9,805 nucleotides of DNA from a bacterium (GTDB lineage Bacteria; UBP14; UBA6098): the NCBI GenBank assembly GCA_030642425.1, contig DAOWNU010000039.1:1-9805 (forward strand). Direction: 5' to 3'. The notes under the pieces were generated by a model. That model was given only the letters and a program-made list of their open reading frames with translations, was not told where the DNA came from and ran no database searches. This document shows, one piece after another, positions 5,618-9,805 of this stretch. The translations under genes and the position numbers were made by a program. Position 1 is the first letter of the stretch; every line of letters begins with the position of its first letter.

Positions 5618-6301
5618 TTTGAAAAATTTGGCCGGATCGTATTTACGGAAGGGACATCTGACTATTCGTATTTGACTGACCTTGCAAAAGCACTTGGGAT
5701 ATCAACTTCCGCATTCAATATTCCACTTCATGGATTCAGTGAGTATAAAAAAGCGATTCCGTTCCGAGAAGCTTATCGGCTTTTAATAGGGAGAGACATC
5801 AAATACACGATGTTGTTAGACAGGGATTACTATCCGGACGAATACCTGAAGAAAGTGCGAAAGGAATTGAAAAAAGTAGGTATCCGTCTTGTTCTTACAC
5901 CGGGTAAAGAGATCCAAAATACTTTTCTTACACCCTCAACAATCAAGGCTATTATCCCTGAGGAAAAACAAGAAGATTGGCAGGAAACTTGGGAGAGGGT
6001 TTTTCAAAATGAGTATAATAATTGTTTAGGTAGTTTTCTCAAGTTACATGAGGAATTCTGTAATTCGCATAAAGATGCGAAGACAGTGATGACAGAGTTT
6101 AAACCTAAATTCGATAAAAATTGGAAAGATCCCCAAAAGCGATATCTATATATCGATGGGAAAAAAGCTTTGGGTTATCTACGTAAATTTTACCGAGACC
6201 ATACGAAGGAAAACCTTAACCAGCAAATACTCGTTGAGGCCACAGTTCGTACAAACCGGCGTAGAGTAGAATCGTTTGTAAAAAAGGTGTTCGCTTCTTG
6301 A
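5618..6301 (+). pseudogene. TOPRIM nuclease domain, separated from its ATPase by an in-frame TAA
   Basis: Translation resumes in the same frame immediately after the TAA with FEKFGRIVFTEGTSDYSYL. This carries the TOPRIM glutamate (GAA at 5648) in the EGxxD context. YTMLLDRDYYPDEYL has the DxD aspartates at 5819 and 5825, and GKEIQNTFLTPSTI matches the usual GKEIENYLL-type segment. The nuclease residues are therefore intact. The first possible start in frame, TTG 5672, lies beyond the glutamate motif and has no Shine-Dalgarno, so independent translation would give a crippled domain. In relatives, 'LGSxxNL..', a linker and the EG motif run on one chain, as SQIGSNFNLIAS and FEKFGRIVFTEG would here. 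A single base change (TAT or TAC to TAA) explains the break. The repaired protein would be 559 residues. Readthrough or sequencing error remain possible. Confidence 0.75.
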
Positions 6302-6392
6302 TACAAAAATGAGTATTCTTTCTCTCGTCTCCCCGCTCTGCGCTAGAAAATAACCATCGTTCCGCACAAAAAATGTGCGTGTTTCATATAAA

Positions 6393-6476
6393 ATAGGATG
6401 TGATATGTGTTTAGGAGGATGTGATTGACATCCGGGAGAACGTGATTGGTATTAGGGAGGACGTGATTTTGACTCT
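6393..6476 (+). repeat. Four 21-bp imperfect tandem repeats (GGAGGAYGTGATT core)
   Basis: GTGAT recurs at 6400, 6421, 6442 and 6463, exactly 21 bases apart each time, preceded by GGAGGAT, GGAGAAC or GGAGGAC in copies 2 to 4. The first copy is the most diverged. Twenty-one bases is two helical turns, so a regulator or initiator could bind all copies on one face. It is also seven codons: read from 6421 the repeat gives VI-x-IRE-D/N heptads (VIDIREN, VIGIRED, VILTLKA). A TAG at 6412-6414 stops that frame upstream, so it is not part of a larger gene here. Confidence 0.7.
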
Positions 6477-6545
6477 GAAAGCCGAAAAAACGCAAGATAT
6501 GTCAACTGCCTTTCTTCGTGTTCAGCCGTCCATCGCAGGCGCCCG

Positions 6546-6601
6546 GCACGCGGGAGATTGCCGCATATCGACTAATCCTCGCTGGCGCGGCTCTCGCGTG
6601 C
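6546..6601. repeat. Inverted repeat with 11-bp arms
   Basis: GCACGCGGGAG (6546-6556) pairs with CTCTCGCGTGC (6591-6601) through ten Watson-Crick pairs and one G-T wobble, enclosing a 34-nt loop that has its own GC-rich complementarity. It lies in the convergent intergenic region and may be a folded RNA or a remnant of a palindromic dispersed element. Confidence 0.45.
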
Positions 6602-6640
6602 GAAATCGTGTAAGGTTATTCAAAATCGCACGTAGCGGTC

Positions 6641-6669
6641 GGCACGCGCCGACTGGCAGTCGGCGTGCC
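6641..6669. repeat. Strong 12-bp hairpin between convergent genes
   Basis: GGCACG plus CCGACT (6641-6654, with a 2-nt CG bulge) pairs fully with AGTCGGCGTGCC (6658-6669) around a GGC loop. As the most stable hairpin in the convergent region it could block readthrough in both directions, although no T-tract follows on either strand. It also resembles dispersed palindromic intergenic elements of GC-rich bacteria. Confidence 0.5.
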
Positions 6670-6774
6670 AGCGGTTAAGCACGGTTGTTTTGGCATTACT
6701 GACAGATGTTGCCGCACTGCCGGGGAAGGGTGGGGGAATTTTGCATTGCTAATTGCTAATCGATCATTTTGAAT

Positions 6775-9657
6775 TCATTTTCCCTTCAAAGCCTTATCAT
6801 AAATAGCCCTAACAAAGGGGTGCGCTTCGAGTTCCCGTCTTCTCTGCATCTCCGCGAGTGTCCTTTCTCCGCCGAGTTTGCCCAGAGCCTTCGCCGCATG
6901 GGCGCGGATCACCGGATCGTCGTTTTCCAACAGCGGGAAAATAACAGCGCGTGCCCCGGCAAGACTTAACTCGACCAAGGCCGAATCGGCGTCATCATCG
7001 CCGCGCATTTTTCCGCACATGCCGGTGAGCGCCCTCAACAAATGCAGCTGTGCGGGCATTTCGGCGTCCGGAATCCGCGAGACGACCTCGCCGAAAGCTT
7101 CTTCCGGCATTTTCGCAAGCCCGAACTGCGCCGCAAGCCTGACTATTAAATAATCGTCATCGAGAAAATCGATCATAGCCGGAATTCCGCGCGGATCGGC
7201 AAAACCCGCGAGCGCTTTCGCAACCATATAACGAACGGGCTGTTTCTTGTCGCGGCGATAGTCGATTATTCGCGGCACGGCGCGCGGGTCCGCGATTTTC
7301 CCCAGCGCGGAGATTACCGATATTCTCGTCTTTTTGCCCTTTAGCATCGGCAGAAGCGAATCCACGGCGCTCGTGTCCTTCATCTCGCCGAGAAAATAAA
7401 TCGCATTGCCACGGCGGCGCGGTTCGTCTTTCTCGTGAAGTGCCGCGAACAGGCAGGGCAGCATCAGCTCCGGCTTTTCTTTACAGAATTTCTCGACAGT
7501 GCGGGTGCGAAGGCTGGATTTCGTCCCGAGTTGTTTCTCGCAGATATAGTCCGCGGCGACCTGTCCGGAATCGAGAAGCTCCTGAAAAGCCTCGTCAGCC
7601 TTGTCCTTCTCCGAGCCGACAGCCCACGCGCTGGCGTCGTTGAAAATATCCCCGATAGTCCGCCCCGCCGTGTCTATCTCCTCTTCGGCCAACTCTTCGG
7701 CAAGCTCTCTTACCGGGTCGGGAAACGGCTCTCCGCAAACGTCCAGACCGAACGCGACCTCGCCGGAAAGCCAGTAATAGTTGTCGTTTGCGTATTCCGG
7801 ATCGGAGTAATGATCGTCGCCCTCGAGATCGAGAAATATGCCGATATTGCCGGTGCCGCGCGCCCCGCGAGAATAAGCCCAGTTCTTGGAGCCGTCGTTG
7901 CGCTTGCAGTATGTGTCTTTGCCGTTGCGATCGACAAAAAGCGCGAACGAATTTGTAAGAGCGCAGCCGTTGCCGCCGTCGATAACATAAATGTCGTTGC
8001 CCCGGTATTCCGAGAAAAAACCGACCGAATAATCGTGCGCGGCGCCCTGTCCCGGCCCCTGAGGCGAGACATAAATATCGTTGCCGGCGCGATCCACAAG
8101 CGCGCCTATCGAGAGATGGATGCCCGATCCTTGCGGATACCAGACCGATGTATAGACGTCGTTACCCGAATTATCGACGAGCAGGCCGAGCGAATACCAA
8201 TAGCTCACCCCCTGGCTATAGACCCCCGCCGTGTATGTGTCGTTGCCGCCCTTGTCGAAAAGAAAGCCGATGCCGCCGGAGACATCGGGACGCCAGCCGA
8301 TAGCGAACCCCTGGCCGAATGAATGATAATCGAATGGCGCGAGCGGCTCGTGCGAATATTTTCCGCCGCAATAATATTGATCGCAGCCGCGATGGTCGGC
8401 AAGATATCCGAAGCCTTTTGGCCCGGCGAAGGCCTGTGCGCTTACTGTTGAGCGATAGGCGTCCTCGCCGGAAAAATCGATCAGCGCGCCGATCCCGAAA
8501 TTGCCCGCGCCCTGAACATAAACCCCACCTTGATAAATATCGTCTCCCGCGCGGTCGATCAATATTCCGGAGCCGAAAAGCCCCGCGCCCTGCGCGTAAT
8601 GATCCGCCAGATAGACGTCGTTTCCGCAAAGATCGATCGACATCCCTACGCCGAAAACGCCCACCGCCCCCGTGAAAACCGAGCCGCGCGAGTCGTAAAT
8701 ATCGTCGCCGGAAATATCGATAACCACGCCGAATGGCGATTTGCCGATCACCCCCGCCGCATGTTCGCCGCGATAGAGATCGTTCCCGCCGGGGTCGATT
8801 ATTATCGCCGCGCTCGGGAAAACATCCTCGCCGGGCGAGCCGATAATCGCCTTGCCCCATCGGGTCTGGATTGAAATCATCCCGCCTGGGATGCTGGAAA
8901 AGCTGTCCGACTCTATCTTTGCGACCGCATTCTCAAGCCCGATAGCCACAGCCGCGGTCATCAGGCCGAGTTCGGGCAGGTCGAATGCGGCCATCGTCCC
9001 ATACAGCGAATCGAGGTGAATTTCGTCGGTCGTGTCGAAATCGTGGCCGAGAAGCTCCATGAAATAGTATTCGAGCGAGTCCGCAAGCGTGTCCTCGCCG
9101 TCGGTCCAGAACAGCGGGAGAAGCTGAAGCAGCGAGTCGAGCGAATTTTCGGAAACGGGGCCGATCATTTTTTGGCGATGCTCGAAAGCGATATCGAATG
9201 AGGCGAGAACGAACCGAAGCGCGGCGGTATATGGCGCGGGGAGATTTTCGCCGGTCGTGTCGGCACGGGCGATCTTTGCGATCCGCCTTTCGATCTTGCG
9301 GGATTTTTTTACTGAAATCTTCTCGTCGATAGAGCGGAACATCCACCCGACAAGCGCGGGCAAGTCGTCGCGATTCGCTATCGAAAGCGCTGTCCACGAG
9401 TCGATAGTGTCCGGCAGTTCGAGCGGGCGGTCGAGGAAATTTTCCACCAGCGGCAGGCGGAAAAGCGTGTCGGACGCCCACTTTTTCTCGAACTCGAGAT
9501 CGAGGCGGGTCAGGCCGGAATAGTGCAGGGCGGTGTCCAGATACGCGGACGATACCGGGTCCAATGCGGGCGGGAACGTGTCCGGCGGGTCGTCGATGAA
9601 AGCCACAGCCGCCGAAACCGCAATCAGGATAATTAGTATTGGAAAGCAAAATCTCAT
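6775..9657 (-). CDS. Exported protein with twelve GNDxY-type repeats and C-terminal HEAT repeats
   Basis: The 960-residue product starts with a signal peptide (MRFC, hydrophobic residues 5-19, Ala-rich AVSAAVAF end), so it is probably exported. Residues 30-280 form a helical, acidic region without a recognised family. Residues 286-620 hold twelve copies of a unit beginning with hydrophobic-D-xx-G-[N/D]-D-x-Y and followed by Gly-rich GxGxxGxGxL stretches, mostly 26-28 residues apart. Residues 645-700 are charged and helical. From about 730 to 955 there are HEAT-type repeats, for example AIYFLGEMKDTSAVDSLLPML, VISALGKIADPRAVPRII, MVAKALAGFADPRGIPAMI and AHAAKALGKLGG. The start is supported by AGGAGG at 9661-9666 (minus strand) and a promoter. 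I cannot assign a function; a beta-rich, possibly Ca2+-binding repeat plus a binding scaffold on the cell surface or in the periplasm is inference. GC-rich codon use creates long antisense frames that I reject. Confidence 0.85.
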   Translation of the reverse strand: MRFCFPILIILIAVSAAVAFIDDPPDTFPPALDPVSSAYLDTALHYSGLTRLDLEFEKKWASDTLFRLPLVENFLDRPLELPDTIDSWTALSIANRDDLPALVGWMFRSIDEKISVKKSRKIERRIAKIARADTTGENLPAPYTAALRFVLASFDIAFEHRQKMIGPVSENSLDSLLQLLPLFWTDGEDTLADSLEYYFMELLGHDFDTTDEIHLDSLYGTMAAFDLPELGLMTAAVAIGLENAVAKIESDSFSSIPGGMISIQTRWGKAIIGSPGEDVFPSAAIIIDPGGNDLYRGEHAAGVIGKSPFGVVIDISGDDIYDSRGSVFTGAVGVFGVGMSIDLCGNDVYLADHYAQGAGLFGSGILIDRAGDDIYQGGVYVQGAGNFGIGALIDFSGEDAYRSTVSAQAFAGPKGFGYLADHRGCDQYYCGGKYSHEPLAPFDYHSFGQGFAIGWRPDVSGGIGFLFDKGGNDTYTAGVYSQGVSYWYSLGLLVDNSGNDVYTSVWYPQGSGIHLSIGALVDRAGNDIYVSPQGPGQGAAHDYSVGFFSEYRGNDIYVIDGGNGCALTNSFALFVDRNGKDTYCKRNDGSKNWAYSRGARGTGNIGIFLDLEGDDHYSDPEYANDNYYWLSGEVAFGLDVCGEPFPDPVRELAEELAEEEIDTAGRTIGDIFNDASAWAVGSEKDKADEAFQELLDSGQVAADYICEKQLGTKSSLRTRTVEKFCKEKPELMLPCLFAALHEKDEPRRRGNAIYFLGEMKDTSAVDSLLPMLKGKKTRISVISALGKIADPRAVPRIIDYRRDKKQPVRYMVAKALAGFADPRGIPAMIDFLDDDYLIVRLAAQFGLAKMPEEAFGEVVSRIPDAEMPAQLHLLRALTGMCGKMRGDDDADSALVELSLAGARAVIFPLLENDDPVIRAHAAKALGKLGGERTLAEMQRRRELEAHPFVRAIYDKALKGK
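7798..8802 (-). repeat. DNA encoding the twelve GNDxY protein repeats
   Basis: The G-x-D-x-Y motif falls at residues 291, 317, 345, 371, 397, 424, 471, 498, 525, 553, 579 and 613 of the exported protein. Spacings are 26, 28, 26, 26, 27, 47, 27, 27, 28, 26 and 34. Ten motifs read GND, GDD or GED; two have Cys or Lys at that position. The 47-residue gap contains an insertion rich in Pro, His and aromatic residues. Copies are clearly diverged at DNA level, so the array is old rather than recently expanded. Confidence 0.8.
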
Positions 9658-9677
9658 GATCCTCCTAAATTTTCATA

Positions 9678-9706
9678 ATAATGCCTAATAATATAGTAAA
9701 GGTCAA
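9678..9706 (-). promoter_or_regulatory. Sigma70-type promoter for the exported repeat protein
   Basis: On the minus strand TTGACC (9701-9706) is followed by a 17-nt spacer and CATTAT (9678-9683). Transcription would begin near 9671, giving a very short leader holding the Shine-Dalgarno AGGAGG (9661-9666), which lies only 3 bases from the ATG. The gene is probably transcribed alone. Confidence 0.5.
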
Positions 9707-9715
9707 GTGAATAAA

Positions 9716-9756
9716 GCGCGAAATTTCAACGATTTGAGTTTTTCGCGCCATTTTTT
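9716..9756 (+). terminator. Hairpin plus T-tract at the right edge, orientation unexplained
   Basis: GCGCGAAA (9716-9723) pairs perfectly with TTTCGCGC (9741-9748) around a 17-nt loop. Three bases later comes a run of six T (9751-9756). This looks like a plus-strand intrinsic terminator, but no plus-strand gene ends here. On the minus strand the following bases are TTTATT, a weaker tract that could end a gene entering from the right. No coding sequence is visible from 9757 to the window end. Confidence 0.35.
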
Positions 9757-9805
9757 GCCGATTTCGGTTGAAAAAACAGACTTAGATTTCGGAAATATAG
9801 ACTAT

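Larger units (their letters stand above)
6302..6774. other. Convergent intergenic region with repeats and hairpins
   Basis: This gap lies between the 3' ends of the OLD-type gene (plus strand) and the HEAT-repeat gene (minus strand). I see no convincing gene. An 85-codon frame starting with GTG at 6421 exists, but only its first 20 codons, which are the 21-bp tandem repeat, have any pattern. A perfect hairpin CGCACA-AAAAA-TGTGCG at 6363-6379 follows the OLD-type gene and might end its transcript, though no T-tract follows. TTGCTAA is repeated in tandem near 6749-6762. The main repeats are listed separately. Confidence 0.5.

Noticed and set aside
4622..6301. Gabija system
   Set aside because: Gabija needs a UvrD-like helicase gene beside the ATPase-TOPRIM gene, and none is present on either side in this window.
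6393..6476. CRISPR array
   Set aside because: Units abut at 21 bp with no distinct spacers, so this is a simple tandem repeat.
6421..6678. 85-codon GTG-started frame as a real gene
   Set aside because: Only the first 20 codons, which are the tandem repeat, show pattern; the remainder runs through two intergenic hairpins and is Arg-rich with no domain.
7435..8322. 295-codon plus-strand frame opposite the exported repeat protein
   Set aside because: It is antisense to a well-supported coding region with signal peptide, repeats and Shine-Dalgarno; GC-rich codon bias removes stops from the opposite strand. The translation has no recognisable domain.
8216..8860. 214-codon minus-strand frame, very rich in Arg
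   Set aside because: It is an out-of-frame shadow of the GNDxY repeats; the repetitive Arg/Gly content comes from reading GGCGAC-type codons in the wrong frame.
8933..9649. 238-codon minus-strand frame overlapping the N-terminal half of the exported protein
   Set aside because: Same strand but wrong frame, with Arg/Pro-rich composition and no start context; the 960-residue frame owns the Shine-Dalgarno and signal peptide.

Overview
The window is bacterial and reads as a mosaic. GC-rich housekeeping-type genes (a Mg/Co-chelatase locus and a large secreted repeat protein) alternate with AT-rich blocks that carry defence-type genes. No rRNA, tRNA or CRISPR array was seen. I cannot name the organism. 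The dispersed palindromic intergenic repeats, the secreted GNDxY/HEAT protein and the single frameshifted chlD locus would fit an uncultivated Gram-negative lineage, but that is inference.

Layout. Positions 1-118 hold an internal piece of peptide chain release factor 1 (prfA) whose 3' part is lost; it runs into repeat-rich non-coding DNA (111-225). A good sigma70-type promoter (276-303) and a structured leader precede an AT-rich reverse transcriptase gene (422-1330). Its helical C-terminal part continues in another frame (1323-2048), so the gene is frameshifted. A structured intergenic stretch (2049-2290) follows. The chelatase locus (2291-4428) encodes a BchI/ChlI-like AAA+ protein that stops at 3424. 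A textbook -1 frameshift signal (slippery A AAA AAC plus a hairpin 8 nt downstream) joins it to a von Willebrand factor A domain, giving a ChlD-type subunit of about 712 residues. One gene therefore probably makes both AAA+ subunits of a cobalt or magnesium chelatase.

After a second promoter (4457-4484), an AT-rich OLD-type gene (ATPase plus TOPRIM nuclease) spans 4622-6301 but has an in-frame TAA exactly between its two domains. A 470-base convergent intergenic region follows, with four 21-bp tandem repeats and several hairpins. The minus strand of 6775-9657 encodes a 960-residue exported protein with twelve GNDxY-type repeats and a C-terminal HEAT-repeat domain; it has its own promoter and Shine-Dalgarno sequence at the right end.

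How they work together. The chelatase locus looks intact and regulated at translation. The two defence-type genes each carry one disabling lesion with catalytic residues otherwise preserved, which suggests recent decay, phase-variable or recoded expression, or sequencing error. I see no functional link between the defence genes and their GC-rich neighbours. The strongest observation is the chlD frameshift cassette; the most open ones are the interrupted reverse transcriptase with its structured flanks, and the exported GNDxY/HEAT protein.
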